Below are positions 9,668-19,598 of a stretch of DNA of 64,000 bases, in pieces. Source of the DNA: Streptococcus vicugnae (lineage in GTDB: Bacteria; Bacillota; Bacilli; Lactobacillales; Streptococcaceae). The notes beneath the pieces were generated by a model. It saw only the letters and a program-made list of their open reading frames with translations, searched no databases and had not been told where the DNA came from. The DNA lies in the NCBI RefSeq assembly GCF_016461705.1, contig NZ_JAEMHW010000002.1, positions 62,001 through 126,000 on the forward strand, in the 5' to 3' direction. The first letter of the stretch is position 1; every line of letters begins with the position of its first letter. Position numbers and translations under genes: made by a program.

Positions 9668-10171
9668 ATGAGTGAAGCAATTATTGCTAAAAAAGCTGAA
9701 CAAGTTGATGCTGTTGCTGAAAAAATGAAAGCTGCTGCATCTATCGTTGTTGTTGATTCACGTGGTCTTACAGTTGAACAAGATACAGTTCTTCGTCGTA
9801 ATCTTCGCGAAAACGGTGTTGAATTTAAAGTTATCAAAAATTCAATCTTGACTCGTGCAGCTGAAAAAGCAGGTCTTGACGGAATGAAAGATCTTTTCGT
9901 AGGACCATCTGCAGTAGCATTTTCTAACGAAGATGTTGTTGCACCAGCAAAAATTCTTAGTGACTTTGCTAAAGATGCTGAAGCACTTGAAATCAAAGGT
10001 GGGGCAATCGAAGGCGCTGTATCTTCAAAAGAAGAAATCGCTGCTCTTGCATCATTGCCAAACCGCGAAGGACTTCTTTCTATGCTCCTTTCTGTACTTC
10101 AAGCGCCAGTTCGCAACGTTGCACTTGCTGTCAAAGCAGTGGCAGACAACAAAGAAGACGACGCTGCTTAA
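9668..10171 (+). CDS. rplJ: 50S ribosomal protein L10
   Basis: L10 anchors the L7/L12 dimers to 23S rRNA to form the ribosomal stalk. The 167-residue protein begins [20 protein letters not shown] and contains the conserved Y/F-KVIKN-S-region ([13 protein letters not shown]) near residues 50-65. Start follows an ACGGAGG site. It heads the rplJ-rplL operon behind the autoregulatory leader. Codon use is strongly biased, as in highly expressed genes. Confidence 0.97.
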   Translation: MSEAIIAKKAEQVDAVAEKMKAAASIVVVDSRGLTVEQDTVLRRNLRENGVEFKVIKNSILTRAAEKAGLDGMKDLFVGPSAVAFSNEDVVAPAKILSDFAKDAEALEIKGGAIEGAVSSKEEIAALASLPNREGLLSMLLSVLQAPVRNVALAVKAVADNKEDDAA

Positions 10172-10239
10172 TGCGTATGGTAGCCTAAGGCTACAAACAA
10201 TTATCTAATAAAACATTAATATTTTTGGAGGAATCTACA

Positions 10240-10608
10240 ATGGCATTGAACATTGAAAACATTATTGCTGAAATTAAAGAAGCTTCAATCCTTGAATTGA
10301 ACGATCTTGTAAAAGCTATCGAAGAAGAATTTGGTGTAACTGCAGCTGCTCCTGTAGCTGTAGCTGCTGCTGGTGCTGCAGACGCTGGTGCTGCTAAAGA
10401 CTCATTTGACGTTGAATTGACTTCAGCTGGTGACAAAAAAGTTGCTGTTATCAAAGCTGTACGTGAAGTTACAGGTCTTGGTCTTAAAGAAGCTAAAGCT
10501 CTTGTTGATGGTGCACCTGCTAACGTTAAAGAAGGCGTTGCTACTGCAGAAGCTGAAGAAATCAAAGCTAAACTTGAAGAAGCTGGAGCTTCAATCACTC
10601 TTAAATAA
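10240..10608 (+). CDS. rplL: 50S ribosomal protein L7/L12
   Basis: Stalk protein that recruits translation GTPases. The 122-residue product has the N-terminal dimerisation region ([15 protein letters not shown]), an Ala/Gly-rich hinge near 36-52 and the C-terminal globular domain with KIAVIK-type ([20 protein letters not shown]) factor-binding helices. The ATG at 10240, seven bases after TTGGAGGA, is the right start; the open frame extends a few codons upstream. It lies 68 bases after rplJ. Confidence 0.97.
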   Translation: MALNIENIIAEIKEASILELNDLVKAIEEEFGVTAAAPVAVAAAGAADAGAAKDSFDVELTSAGDKKVAVIKAVREVTGLGLKEAKALVDGAPANVKEGVATAEAEEIKAKLEEAGASITLK

Positions 10609-10641
10609 TAGAGTAACTACTCAAGTAGCTTAATAAAACAG

Positions 10642-10673
10642 AACCACTAGTCAATTGACTGGTGGTTTTTTTG
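10642..10673 (+). terminator. rplJL operon terminator
   Basis: Stem AACCACTAGTCA / TGACTGGTGGTT with a short loop followed by a T-run. Confidence 0.85.
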
Positions 10674-10733
10674 TTGACAATTGTGAAGTGGAAGACTAAA
10701 ATTTGGGTAACAGTACTTGCTAGGAGAAGTCAG

Positions 10734-11060
10734 ATGAAGAGATTCTCGTTGTATGTTAGGTTGCTATATGGTGTTATATTTCTAGTAACTATCGCCTTTG
10801 TTCTACTTTCACCAGAAGAAGATGCACTTCATTTTAATAGTGGTTTAATGGTTGGTAAAGAAAGTAGGATTAAATTTTTTATTTATCCATTTCTTACTTT
10901 TATCCTTGGAGAGGCAGGGATTTTTTGGTCAAAATGGTATCGTAAAAAGACTAATCTGAGAAGTTATCCCATACTTTTAGCAAGTGAAATCAAATTCATT
11001 CAGATCATATCATTGATCGTGTTGATTTTCATTTTAGTCATGCTACATCAAGTGTTTTAA
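10734..11060 (+). CDS. DUF1648-like small membrane protein
   Basis: A 108-residue protein with three hydrophobic segments (about 8-26, 42-60 and 85-105). The segment LHFNSGLMVGKESRIKFFIYPF resembles the 'hFN..G' motif of DUF1648, the N-terminal part of SdpI-like proteins, though the full SdpI C-terminal domain is absent. The ATG at 10734 is preceded by TAGGAGAAG; the frame is open further upstream into the rplL terminator but without a site. Function unknown. Confidence 0.55.
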   Translation: MKRFSLYVRLLYGVIFLVTIAFVLLSPEEDALHFNSGLMVGKESRIKFFIYPFLTFILGEAGIFWSKWYRKKTNLRSYPILLASEIKFIQIISLIVLIFILVMLHQVF

Positions 11061-11076
11061 TATTACTAAAAAAGAT

Positions 11077-11108
11077 AAGAACTCTGAAATTATCAGAGTT
11101 CTTGTTTT
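11077..11108. terminator. Bidirectional terminator between the DUF1648-like and TetR genes
   Basis: An 11-bp perfect stem (11077-11087 with 11093-11103) flanked by an A-rich and a T-rich side. The last codons of the minus-strand TetR gene lie in the right arm. Confidence 0.75.
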
Positions 11109-11689
11109 TCGATTTGTGGATTTAGATCAAAGAATTTAGCTAATTTAATAATGAGTTGTTTAACATCTTGGGTAATTTCTTCAGGTTTCTCAGGATTTTC
11201 TTTTTTAAGCCAAGTTCTGAGAATATTATAATAACCTCCAGCGATAAATTCAACTGCATAGTTGATTTTTGCGACATCATCATTATAAGCAAACCAAGGT
11301 AAAGTAATACTATCAAATATTTTTCTGGTTCGGCTATCAAATTTTTGAAAGAAAAGATCAAAATGTTGGTGCTTGATTAATATTGATAAGACTTTGCGTT
11401 TACGATACCAGAATTCTAGTGAGCCAGCAAGCATTTCATCAAAAATATCAGATTGGGCGAAGTTTTGCCGTTCTTTTAAATACTCATTAATCACTTTTTC
11501 AAAATAGTAATTTAAGAGTTCTTGTTTATTGGCAAAGTGACGATAAAAGGTTCTTCTTGAAACTTGGGAGATTTCGAGAATGTCTTTAATTTTGATTTCT
11601 TCGAACTTCTTATCTTTCATCAGGCAGATGAGGGCGTAAAACAATCTGTCTTTTGTATTTTTAATTTGTTTAACTTTACCACATACCAT
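11093..11689 (-). CDS. TetR/AcrR-family transcriptional regulator
   Basis: A 198-residue regulator. The N-terminal helix-turn-helix is clear (about residues 10-56: KDRLFYALICLM...ILEISQVSRRTFYRHFANKQELL). The C-terminal ligand domain resembles that of the DhaS-type TetR group. An AAAGGA site lies seven bases before the ATG. The neighbours give no obvious target: a small membrane protein gene follows about 250 bases upstream in the opposite direction and could be the divergent partner. Ligand unknown. Confidence 0.8.
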   Translation of the reverse strand: MVCGKVKQIKNTKDRLFYALICLMKDKKFEEIKIKDILEISQVSRRTFYRHFANKQELLNYYFEKVINEYLKERQNFAQSDIFDEMLAGSLEFWYRKRKVLSILIKHQHFDLFFQKFDSRTRKIFDSITLPWFAYNDDVAKINYAVEFIAGGYYNILRTWLKKENPEKPEEITQDVKQLIIKLAKFFDLNPQIEKQEL

Positions 11690-11939
11690 AATATAATCCT
11701 TTCTTTTTGAGCAAAAATGGGAAATGGATCTGAGTATTAGTTAAGGTTATTATAGCACTCTCTTGTTAAAGTCTGGGAAAAGAACTTAACTCTAAAACGT
11801 TTTCTAAAAATGTAAACGTATTAAATGTTGAGGATAGCTCTTTCAATTAGAATGTAAAGACTTATTGAAAAATCATTGGTGATATAGACAGCGTCTTAAA
11901 ATTGTGTTATGATATGACGAGTCAAAGGGAGAGTAAGTT

Positions 11940-12128
11940 ATGCAGCAAAGTAAGAAATTATTTCCAGTTATGTCATTGGTTTATCTGGTAATTTATTTAG
12001 TTGCCATTATTTATAACATTGAGCACCATCAGAAACTTTTTGTCTATCTGTGGTCAGCTTTGTTTTTAGGAAATTTAGCTTATATCATTTATAGTTTAAT
12101 CAAAATGTTTCGAAAAACAAATCATTAA
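11940..12128 (+). CDS. Small two-segment membrane protein
   Basis: A 62-residue protein with two hydrophobic segments (about 8-27 and 33-52) and a basic C-terminus (KMFRKTNH). It follows an AAAGGGAGAG site and a possible extended -10 (TGTTATGAT near 11907). Divergent from the TetR gene. No recognised family; its length and site make it a plausible real gene of unknown function. Confidence 0.55.
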   Translation: MQQSKKLFPVMSLVYLVIYLVAIIYNIEHHQKLFVYLWSALFLGNLAYIIYSLIKMFRKTNH

Positions 12129-12141
12129 TGAAAAATTGACT

Positions 12142-12170
12142 AAAAAGAGCCTTACTGAGGCTCTTTTTTA
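12142..12170. terminator. Bidirectional terminator
   Basis: An 11-bp stem AAAAAGAGCCT / AGGCTCTTTTT between the 62-residue protein and the convergent deacetylase gene, flanked by A and T runs. Confidence 0.8.
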
Positions 12171-13109
12171 TTGGTTGATACTTGCCATAAGGCTATCTGC
12201 TGTTGTTTCTGGTAAAATTCGAATGCGATCTAATGATAGTAAACCGTCATTTTTATCAGCAATTCCTTCATTTGTTGTAATACCAAGCTTATAGTTGAGT
12301 TCACCAGCGAGTTGAAGAGTGGTATCAGAATAACGTCCTGCAGGATAGGCGATTGTTATGGTATCTTGTGATAAGTTGTTATCAAGGTAGCTTTTGGCAT
12401 CGGACATTTCTGTTTTTTGAGTATTGTCATCACTAGCAGATAAGTCTGGGTGGGTTGAAGTATGACTTTGGAAAGACATCCCTTGTCCTTTCATTTCAAG
12501 CATCTGGTCGAGACTTAAGTTAGCAGAATTTCCGACAGTACTTGTGATAACGTTATTAGTTGCTTTGGCTTTATATTTTTTTAAAATGGGGTAAGCATTG
12601 TCATAGAAATCCCATAAACTATCGTCAAAAGTTAACCAAATGATTTTTGAATTTCCGTTTGGAAGAACATTTTCTGTTAGAACTTTATAAGCTTCTTCAG
12701 GAGTTAAAAAATAGTATCCTTCGTCAGAAAGTCGCTTGATGTGACTTTCGAATGTTGTCGGATCTACGATAAGGTTAGCGTTTGAAGCTTCCTCGGGAGC
12801 CATGACGTGAATGGCGTGATACATTAGAATTGGAAGAGAAACGTCAGAATCTTGCTGAACCCAGTTAACTTCGCTATTATTGTCATTAGCTTGATTTACT
12901 GAAGTTTGCTCGGTAGAAGGAGTGGTTGACGTTTGTTGATCTGATTTTTTTGAGATTTGTTCAGTTTTTTCTGCTGATAGAATCGAATGACTCTCTTTTA
13001 GTGTGAAAAAGAGTATGGCGCCAGCTATGATACAGGCTAAAAATAGAATAATATTGACGAGTAAGAGTGATTTTTTACTTTTTTTCTCGTGTTTGTGTCG
13101 TTTTTTCAT
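12168..13109 (-). CDS. Membrane-anchored polysaccharide deacetylase
   Basis: A 313-residue protein with a basic N-terminus, one membrane segment (about 15-36), a Ser/Thr-rich extracellular linker (47-90) and a NodB-type carbohydrate esterase 4 domain. The catalytic TFDD is at 160-163 and the metal ligands are His216 and His220 in SHTSTHPDLS. It would act outside the cell, removing acetyl groups from a cell-wall or surface glycan. It is shorter than pneumococcal PgdA, lacking its large N-terminal domain, so I give no symbol. Confidence 0.88.
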   Translation of the reverse strand: MKKRHKHEKKSKKSLLLVNIILFLACIIAGAILFFTLKESHSILSAEKTEQISKKSDQQTSTTPSTEQTSVNQANDNNSEVNWVQQDSDVSLPILMYHAIHVMAPEEASNANLIVDPTTFESHIKRLSDEGYYFLTPEEAYKVLTENVLPNGNSKIIWLTFDDSLWDFYDNAYPILKKYKAKATNNVITSTVGNSANLSLDQMLEMKGQGMSFQSHTSTHPDLSASDDNTQKTEMSDAKSYLDNNLSQDTITIAYPAGRYSDTTLQLAGELNYKLGITTNEGIADKNDGLLSLDRIRILPETTADSLMASINQ

Positions 13110-13209
13110 GAAAATCTCCCCTGAAACAAAATCTGTTTCTATTGTACTGTTTTTTTAGTACAAAAGAAAGAATTTACCTTAAATTAGGGAAAGATTTTTA
13201 GACTTCGTT

Positions 13210-13246
13210 ATTTTTCTGTAAATTCTGAATAATTTTATGGTATAAT
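13210..13246 (+). promoter_or_regulatory. hom promoter with CodY-like box
   Basis: Extended -10 TGGTATAAT ends at 13246. At 13210-13224 lies ATTTTTCTGTAAATT, 13 of 15 matches to the CodY consensus AATTTTCWGAAAATT, covering the -35 area. CodY control of aspartate-family amino acid genes is known in streptococci; here it is inferred. Confidence 0.5.
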
Positions 13247-13327
13247 GTAGAAAATGTTTTTATTTTAGGAAGTGCTGGTTGTAAAAATCACTTTTCCGTT
13301 CGAAAATTACTTACTAAGGAGAATAAA

Positions 13328-14614
13328 ATGTCAATAAAAATTGCTTTGCTCGGTTTTGGTACAGTTGCTAGTGGTGTTCCTTTCCTTTTGAAAGAAAATC
13401 ATTCAAAAATTACTGAAGCAGCTCACGACACCATTGAAATCGCTAAGGTTCTTGTCAAAGACGATGAAGAAAAAAATCGTTTGTTGGCTGCCGGAAATGA
13501 TTATAATTTTGTTACAAACGTTGATGAGATTTTAAGTGATGATAGCATTGACATTGTTATTGAATTGATGGGACGTATTGAACCAGCTCGTACTTTTATT
13601 ACTAAGGCTCTAGAAGCTGGTAAAAATGTTGTTTCTGCAAACAAAGATTTGATTGCTACACATGGTAAAGAATTGATTGCTCTTGCAAAAGACAAGGGTG
13701 TAGCTTTCTACTATGAAGCTGCTGTAGCGGGTGGTATTCCAATTCTACGTACTCTTGCTAACTCACTTACTTCAGATAAAGTGACTCGTATTTTGGGAGT
13801 TCTTAACGGAACATCTAACTTTATGATGACTAAAATGGTTGATGAAGGTTGGACTTACGAAGATGCGCTTAAAACAGCTCAAGAGCTTGGTTATGCTGAA
13901 AGTGACCCAACAAATGACGTCGAAGGTATCGATGCTGCCTATAAAGCTGTCATTTTAAGTCAATTTGGTTTTGGAATGACGATTGATTTTGATGATGTCG
14001 CGCATAAGGGAATCACAACGATCACACCAGATGACGTTGCTGTCGCTCAAGAACTTGGCTATGTCATCAAATTGGTCGGAGATGTGCGTGAAGTTGAATC
14101 AGGTATCTCAGCAGAAGTTTCACCAACTTTCTTGCCAAAAGCACATCCGCTTGCTAGTGTCAACGATGTTATGAATGCTGTCTTTGTGGAGTCAATTGGT
14201 ATCGGGGAATCAATGTATTATGGACCTGGTGCTGGTCAAAAACCAACAGCAACGTCTGTAACTGCTGATATTATCCGTATCTGTCGTCGTATTAAAGACG
14301 GTAATGTTGGGAAACCATTTAACGAATTTGTTCGTGAAACAACATTGGCAAATCCTGCAGATGTGAAGAGCCATTATTACTTTGCGATTAATACCCCTGA
14401 TAAAAAAGGTCAATTGCTTCGTTTGGCTGAAATCTTCAATTCAGAAAATATTTCATTTGAACAAGTGCTTCAACAAAAAGCAAACGGAACTCGCGCTCGT
14501 GTTGTTATCATCACTCATTCAATGAGTAAGACACAATTGGCTGCCGTTACTGAGAAATTGGAAGCTGAAGAAGATTTCAAAGTGTTGAACACACTTAAAG
14601 TATTAGGTGAATAA
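13328..14614 (+). CDS. hom: Homoserine dehydrogenase
   Basis: Reduces aspartate semialdehyde to homoserine, the branch point to threonine and methionine. The 428-residue protein has the N-terminal nucleotide-binding loop GFGTVASG (about 8-16), the substrate region [31 protein letters not shown], and a C-terminal ACT regulatory domain (about 350-428). An AAGGAG site precedes the ATG. It is followed by thrB, so it forms a threonine operon; the homoserine also supplies metY at the far end of the window. Confidence 0.97.
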   Translation: MSIKIALLGFGTVASGVPFLLKENHSKITEAAHDTIEIAKVLVKDDEEKNRLLAAGNDYNFVTNVDEILSDDSIDIVIELMGRIEPARTFITKALEAGKNVVSANKDLIATHGKELIALAKDKGVAFYYEAAVAGGIPILRTLANSLTSDKVTRILGVLNGTSNFMMTKMVDEGWTYEDALKTAQELGYAESDPTNDVEGIDAAYKAVILSQFGFGMTIDFDDVAHKGITTITPDDVAVAQELGYVIKLVGDVREVESGISAEVSPTFLPKAHPLASVNDVMNAVFVESIGIGESMYYGPGAGQKPTATSVTADIIRICRRIKDGNVGKPFNEFVRETTLANPADVKSHYYFAINTPDKKGQLLRLAEIFNSENISFEQVLQQKANGTRARVVIITHSMSKTQLAAVTEKLEAEEDFKVLNTLKVLGE

Positions 14615-14641
14615 GCAGTTAAAAAGTGAAAGGAAGCTCGT

Positions 14642-15526
14642 TTGAGCATTAATAGTGATATGAAAATTACAGTACCAGCAACCTCTGCTAATGTTGGACC
14701 AGGTTTTGACTCTGTCGGTGTTGCGGTTTCTAAGTACTTGACTATCGAGGTTTTAGAGCCTGCTGACCATTGGGAAGTTTTGCATGATTTAGGTGATGTT
14801 CCAAGTGATGGTACAAATCTTTTGATTACAACAGCTTTGCAAGTGAAATCTGATTTAAAACCTCATCGTATAAAGATGGTATCTGATATTCCTTTAGCTC
14901 GTGGTTTGGGATCATCCTCATCTGTTATTGTTGCAGGAATTGAGTTAGCCAATCAATTGGCTGGCTTGAACCTGTCTGATGATGAAAAATTGACACTTGC
15001 AACTAAAATTGAAGGGCATCCAGATAACGTAGCGCCAGCTATTTTTGGTAATCTAGTGGTGTCATCATACGTTGACGGAAAAGTAAATAGCACAGTGGCT
15101 ACTTTCCCAGAAGCATCATTTGTTGCTTTTATCCCAAACTATGAATTAAAAACAAGCGATAGCCGTAATGTTTTACCTGTTCAATTTTCTTACAAAGAAG
15201 CAGTAGCAGCCTCATCAATTGCTAATGTTGCTATTGCGGCGCTTTTGACAGGTGATTTGGAAAAAGCTGGGAAAGCTATTGAAGCAGATCTTTTCCATGA
15301 ACGTTTCCGTCAAAAATTAGTTAAAGAATTTGCTCAGATTAAAGAAAAAGCGCATCAAGTTGGAGCTTATGCAACATATCTTTCAGGAGCCGGACCAACT
15401 GTTATGGTGTTAGCACCAAAAAATCAAGAAAGCAATGTTTTAAAGGCTATTCAATCACTTCATTTAAATGGTGAAGTTGTTGCTTTACATGTAGATACTA
15501 AAGGAGTATTTGTTGAAAAAGACTAA
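14642..15526 (+). CDS. thrB: Homoserine kinase
   Basis: GHMP-family kinase phosphorylating homoserine for threonine synthesis. ATP-binding motif [11 protein letters not shown] at about 85-95, and the C-terminal GAGPT motif ([11 protein letters not shown]). The start is debatable: TTG at 14642 is seven bases after AGGAAG, whereas the ATG at 14660 ([11 protein letters not shown], the usual family start) has no site of its own. I chose the TTG; a start at 14660 would give 288 residues. It lies 27 bases after hom. Confidence 0.93.
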   Translation: MSINSDMKITVPATSANVGPGFDSVGVAVSKYLTIEVLEPADHWEVLHDLGDVPSDGTNLLITTALQVKSDLKPHRIKMVSDIPLARGLGSSSSVIVAGIELANQLAGLNLSDDEKLTLATKIEGHPDNVAPAIFGNLVVSSYVDGKVNSTVATFPEASFVAFIPNYELKTSDSRNVLPVQFSYKEAVAASSIANVAIAALLTGDLEKAGKAIEADLFHERFRQKLVKEFAQIKEKAHQVGAYATYLSGAGPTVMVLAPKNQESNVLKAIQSLHLNGEVVALHVDTKGVFVEKD

Positions 15527-16397
15527 TTTAGGTTTTCTACTTGGTTTAGTAACCTACATTTTGTGGGGATTTTTATCTCTTTATTGGAAATTACTTTCAG
15601 GTGTTAGTTCATATAACACCTTTTCTTATCGTATCATTTTTACGGTGCTTACCATGCTAGTTTACATGGTTCTATCACGTAATCAGAGACGTTACCAGAT
15701 TGAAATTCGGGAATTAGTATCTGATAAAAAGAAGCTATTTATGATGGTTTTAGCTAGCTTTTTGATTGCCATTAACTGGCTCACCTATATTTATGCGGTA
15801 GCTCATGGCCAGGCGACACAAGCAAGTTTTGGATATTACATTATGCCTCTTGTTTCAATTCTGCTTGCTCTTATTTTCTTACATGAGCGTTTGAGCCCAT
15901 GGATGAGCTTAGCTATTATCATTGCTGGAATTGGTGTTGGTGTTTTAGCTGTTGATACTGGTCAAATCCCGCTTATATCAGTTCTTCTAGCGTTATCTTT
16001 TGGCTTATATGGATTGGTCAAGAAAAATGTTCGTCTTTCAAGTGATGTAGCAATGTTGGTTGAAAGTAGTTTAGTTGCTCCGTTTGTTTTGGTCTATTTG
16101 CTAGCTTTTAGTAAAGAAAGTATGCTAGATTACTCGTGCTTTGAAAACATCTTACTAATACTTTCTGGCGTGGTAACAGCTGTTCCTTTGCTGTTATTTG
16201 CCGAAGCTGTTAAACGGGCACCGTTAAACATTATTGGGTTCATTCAATACATTAATCCAACCATTCAATTGATTATTGCAGTTCTCATTTTTAAGGAGAC
16301 AATAGCTTCAGGACAGCTCAAAGGTTTTGTCTTTATCTGGATAGCCATTGTTGTTTTTGTTCTTGGACAATTTATTGTCATGCGAAAAAATAAGTAG
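15510..16397 (+). CDS. rarD: EamA-family permease, RarD type
   Basis: A drug/metabolite-superfamily protein with about ten membrane segments in 295 residues. The N-terminal [27 protein letters not shown] segment is characteristic of the RarD branch, whose substrate is not established. It overlaps the end of thrB. Two tandem TTG codons (15510 and 15513) follow AAGGAG (15501-15506); the second has the better spacing. The overlap suggests translational coupling to hom-thrB. Confidence 0.85.
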   Translation: MLKKTNLGFLLGLVTYILWGFLSLYWKLLSGVSSYNTFSYRIIFTVLTMLVYMVLSRNQRRYQIEIRELVSDKKKLFMMVLASFLIAINWLTYIYAVAHGQATQASFGYYIMPLVSILLALIFLHERLSPWMSLAIIIAGIGVGVLAVDTGQIPLISVLLALSFGLYGLVKKNVRLSSDVAMLVESSLVAPFVLVYLLAFSKESMLDYSCFENILLILSGVVTAVPLLLFAEAVKRAPLNIIGFIQYINPTIQLIIAVLIFKETIASGQLKGFVFIWIAIVVFVLGQFIVMRKNK

Positions 16398-16409
16398 TTT
16401 GGAGCTAAT

Positions 16410-18125
16410 ATGCACAAAAAGACTGTTGTTGATTTTAAGGAACTAGGTCAGCGTTTGATTTTCGAGAAACCTTTAGCAGAGCTAGCAACAAAATCAGTAG
16501 CTGATGTTAAGAAAATCTTACAAGCAGTAGAAGATTATCAAAAACAAGGTTACTATGTTGTTGGTTATCTAAGTTACGAGGCTGCCAATGCTTTTGATAA
16601 CAAGTTTTCGGTCAAATCAGAGGTTCTTTCTGGTGAATATCTTGCTTATTTTACGGTTCACAAAGCGGTAAAAATAGAGGTATTTCCTTGTCAATCACAA
16701 AAATCTGTTAATTTGCCGAAATCATGGCAGTCAAAAACAAGTAAGGAAACTTATGAAAAAGCAATTCAAAGGATTAAAGAAGAAATCAGGCAGGGAAATA
16801 CCTATCAAGTAAACTATACTTTGCAATTAACGAGTCAATTAGAGGGTGATGCTTTTGAGTTATATAATCATTTAGTGGTTGAACAAGAAGCAGCTTATAA
16901 TTGTTATATTGAACACGATGATTTTGCCATTTTGTCTGTTAGTCCTGAGTTATTTTTTAAGAAAAAGGGTCAACAGTTAGTGACACGTCCCATGAAAGGA
17001 ACAGTTGCCCGTGGCAACACTGACAAGCAAGACTTGGCTAACAAAGAATGGCTAGCACATGATAGTAAAAATCGTGCTGAAAACATGATGATTGTTGATT
17101 TGTTACGCAATGATATGGGACGTATTTCAGAAATTGGTAGTGTTCAGGTTACCAAACTTTGTGATGTTGAGCAATATTCAACAGTTTGGCAAATGACCTC
17201 AACTATTGAAAGCCAATTACAGTCCGATAAAACTCTCTTAGATGTTTTTTCTGCTCTTTTTCCTTGTGGTTCAATCACAGGCGCTCCGAAAATTGCTACC
17301 ATGTCGATTATCAACCAGCTAGAGCCCCATCCTCGTGGTGTTTACTGTGGAGCAATCGGAATTTGTCTACCTAATGATGATGCTATTTTCAATGTTGGTA
17401 TTCGTACCATTCAAAAGCATGGCAGTCAAGCGATTTATGGTGCTGGCGGCGGCATTACTTGGGGTAGTAATTGGAAAGACGAGTTTAAGGAAACGTGTGA
17501 TAAATCTGCGGTTTTGTATCGTAATCAACCAAAATTCGATTTAATTACCACAGCAAAAGTATCTGGTAAGCAAGTCGTCTATTTAGAGGAGCATATTAAG
17601 CGCTTGAAAGAATCAGCAAGGTATTTTGCTTACCCATTTTCAGAAAAGATATTTTATGCCAACTTGTCAAGTCAGCTTAAAAACCTAGATGATTGTGATT
17701 ATCGTATGAGACTGTCACTGAATCGTAAGGGAATATTTAAGTTTGAAACTGTGAAACTTCAAGCACTGCCACAATCATATTTGCAAGCTAGGCTTGTTAA
17801 GCGTAATGAGTCGATTGAAACGCCATTTACCTATTTTAAGACGTCTTATCGTCCTCATCTTCCAAGTAGTGAAAATGAGAGTATTTATATTTCAGAAAAT
17901 GGTTATCTTCAAGAGACAAGTATTGGCAATCTAATTTTAGAAATAGACGGTAAATGGTACACACCACCAGTTGACGTTGGTATTTTAAATGGTATTTGTC
18001 GTCAACGTCTTATAAAAGAAGGACGTGTTGTTGAGCGTTATTTGACAGAAGCTGATTTAGCAAGAGCCAGTCATCTATATGCTTGTAACAGTGTTCGTGG
18101 TGTTTATGAAATTACTGTCATTTAA
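16410..18125 (+). CDS. pabB: Fused aminodeoxychorismate synthase component I / aminodeoxychorismate lyase
   Basis: A 571-residue fusion. Residues about 1-370 are a PabB chorismate-amination domain, with the catalytic lysine motif PMKGT, then ENMMIVDLLRND and CGSITGAPK. Residues about 375-571 are a class IV PLP aminotransferase fold (PabC-like), with the presumed PLP lysine in FKTSYR, then ETSIGNLIL and GILNGICRQRL. Together they turn chorismate plus ammonia into p-aminobenzoate for the folate genes downstream. No pabA glutaminase is in the window; TrpG or a distant PabA could serve. Confidence 0.93.
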   Translation: MHKKTVVDFKELGQRLIFEKPLAELATKSVADVKKILQAVEDYQKQGYYVVGYLSYEAANAFDNKFSVKSEVLSGEYLAYFTVHKAVKIEVFPCQSQKSVNLPKSWQSKTSKETYEKAIQRIKEEIRQGNTYQVNYTLQLTSQLEGDAFELYNHLVVEQEAAYNCYIEHDDFAILSVSPELFFKKKGQQLVTRPMKGTVARGNTDKQDLANKEWLAHDSKNRAENMMIVDLLRNDMGRISEIGSVQVTKLCDVEQYSTVWQMTSTIESQLQSDKTLLDVFSALFPCGSITGAPKIATMSIINQLEPHPRGVYCGAIGICLPNDDAIFNVGIRTIQKHGSQAIYGAGGGITWGSNWKDEFKETCDKSAVLYRNQPKFDLITTAKVSGKQVVYLEEHIKRLKESARYFAYPFSEKIFYANLSSQLKNLDDCDYRMRLSLNRKGIFKFETVKLQALPQSYLQARLVKRNESIETPFTYFKTSYRPHLPSSENESIYISENGYLQETSIGNLILEIDGKWYTPPVDVGILNGICRQRLIKEGRVVERYLTEADLARASHLYACNSVRGVYEITVI

Positions 18126-18172
18126 ATAGCAAGTAGCTCTGTCTAAAATCATTAGATTGAGCTTGCTTGTGC

Positions 18173-18308
18173 TATAATAGAAGTGTTATTGTATTTTTAT
18201 AAGAGAAAGGTATATGCGCTAAAAGCTTATCATTGAAAGATTTAGAGGTAAATGTCTCAATCTTATTTTAATGTCAACAACTTTTGGTCATAGTAGGACA
18301 TTCATCAA
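18173..18308 (+). promoter_or_regulatory. folC promoter and leader
   Basis: Extended -10 TGCTATAAT ends at 18178. The leader contains an SD-preceded two-codon ORF (ATGCGCTAA, 18214-18222), a weak stem-loop (about 18238-18265) and an SD-preceded 13-codon ORF MSQSYFNVNNFWS (18252-18293). The latter stops 15 bases before the folC ATG. The second part resembles the leader before folB (see findings). folC has its own AGGA ten bases upstream. Confidence 0.4.
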
Positions 18309-19562
18309 ATGAATTATCAAGAAGCTTTAGATTGGATTCATGGCAAGTTAAAATTTGGTATTAAGCCTGGATTAGAGCGAATGGCTTGGATGCTAGAAGA
18401 ACTTGGTAATCCTCAAGAGAAGCTTGCCGCTGTTCATGTTGTCGGGACAAATGGTAAAGGATCAGTTACTAGCTATTTGCAACATATTTTTTCACTAGCT
18501 GGCTATGAAGTTGGGACATTTACGTCACCTTATATTGTCGATTTTCGTGAACGTATCAGCTTAAATGGGCAAATGATTTCAGAAAAAGATTTTCTTGAAT
18601 TGGTTGAACGTGTTCGTCCAGTTGTGGAACGATTGTCCGTTGAAACTAATTTGGAACCTGCAACAGAGTTTGAAGTTATTACTGTCTTAATGTTTGAATA
18701 TTTCGGTCACATGCATCCAGTAGACATTGCGATTATTGAGGCTGGAATGGGTGGCCTTTATGACTCAACAAATGTGTTTAAGGCTTTAGCGGTTCTTTGT
18801 CCATCAATTGGTTTAGATCATCAGAATGTTTTAGGGGAATCTTATGCGGAAATCGCTGCGCAAAAAGTTGGAGTTTTAAAAGAAAAAGTACCATTTATTT
18901 TTGCGACAAATCGTGCAGATGTTCGTCAAGTCTTTGCTGATAAAGCTAAGTCTTGTCAAAGTCCCCTTTACGAATTTGGTAAAGATTTTTTAGTAAAAGA
19001 AAATGAAAACGGTTTTGATTATCTAGGACACGAGACACTTGAACAAGTTGAATTAGCCATGCCAGGAAAACATCAAATTAGTAATGCTAGTCTTGCAATT
19101 ACAGCAGCATTTATGTTACGTAATCGATATCCAAAAGTGACTAAGGGAATTATCAAGGTTGCTTTAGCTCAAACGCATTGGGTAGGACGTACAGAACTAG
19201 TCTTTCCAAATGTCATGATTGACGGGGCTCATAATAATGAAAGTGTTCAAGCTCTTGTTAATGTTATGCAAAAATATAAAGATAAACATTTGCACATCTT
19301 ATTTGCAGCGATTGATACTAAGCCTATTGATTCAATGCTTGATTTGCTTAGTCAGTTATCCGATGTAGATGTGACAACTTTTGTTTATCATAATGCATTG
19401 CCGTTAGATAAATACCCAAGTCAATACCATAAAGTTGCTAAATGGCAAGATTGGATTGATCAGATTGACTTTGGCAGCCAAGAAGATTTTTATCTTATTA
19501 CTGGTTCACTTTACTTCATTTCTCAAGTACGTCCTGTACTTTTGTCAAGACAGCAAAATTAA
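18309..19562 (+). CDS. folC: Folylpolyglutamate synthase / dihydrofolate synthase
   Basis: Mur-ligase-type enzyme adding glutamate to dihydropteroate or folates, which retains the cofactor in the cell. The 417-residue product has the P-loop VVGTNGKGSV (44-53), FTSPYIVDFRERI, and the MIDGAHN motif in the C-terminal half. It is the first gene of the folC-folE-folP-folB-folK run, an order shared with other streptococci. Confidence 0.96.
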   Translation: MNYQEALDWIHGKLKFGIKPGLERMAWMLEELGNPQEKLAAVHVVGTNGKGSVTSYLQHIFSLAGYEVGTFTSPYIVDFRERISLNGQMISEKDFLELVERVRPVVERLSVETNLEPATEFEVITVLMFEYFGHMHPVDIAIIEAGMGGLYDSTNVFKALAVLCPSIGLDHQNVLGESYAEIAAQKVGVLKEKVPFIFATNRADVRQVFADKAKSCQSPLYEFGKDFLVKENENGFDYLGHETLEQVELAMPGKHQISNASLAITAAFMLRNRYPKVTKGIIKVALAQTHWVGRTELVFPNVMIDGAHNNESVQALVNVMQKYKDKHLHILFAAIDTKPIDSMLDLLSQLSDVDVTTFVYHNALPLDKYPSQYHKVAKWQDWIDQIDFGSQEDFYLITGSLYFISQVRPVLLSRQQN

Positions 19563-19598
19563 GCTATAATAGAAAAAATAAAAAGATTGGAAAAGAAA

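Noticed and set aside
9523-9996. 157-codon ORF on the minus strand opposite rplJ and its leader
   Set aside because: It mirrors the biased codons of rplJ and covers the L10 leader; low-complexity Ser/Ala/Phe content and no ribosome binding site mark it as a shadow.
10191-10598. 135-codon ORF opposite rplL
   Set aside because: Complement of the Ala/Lys-rich rplL reading frame; no independent support.
18149-18178. TTGAGC as -35 for the folC promoter
   Set aside because: Only ten bases separate it from TATAAT; the extended -10 is the more credible promoter signal.
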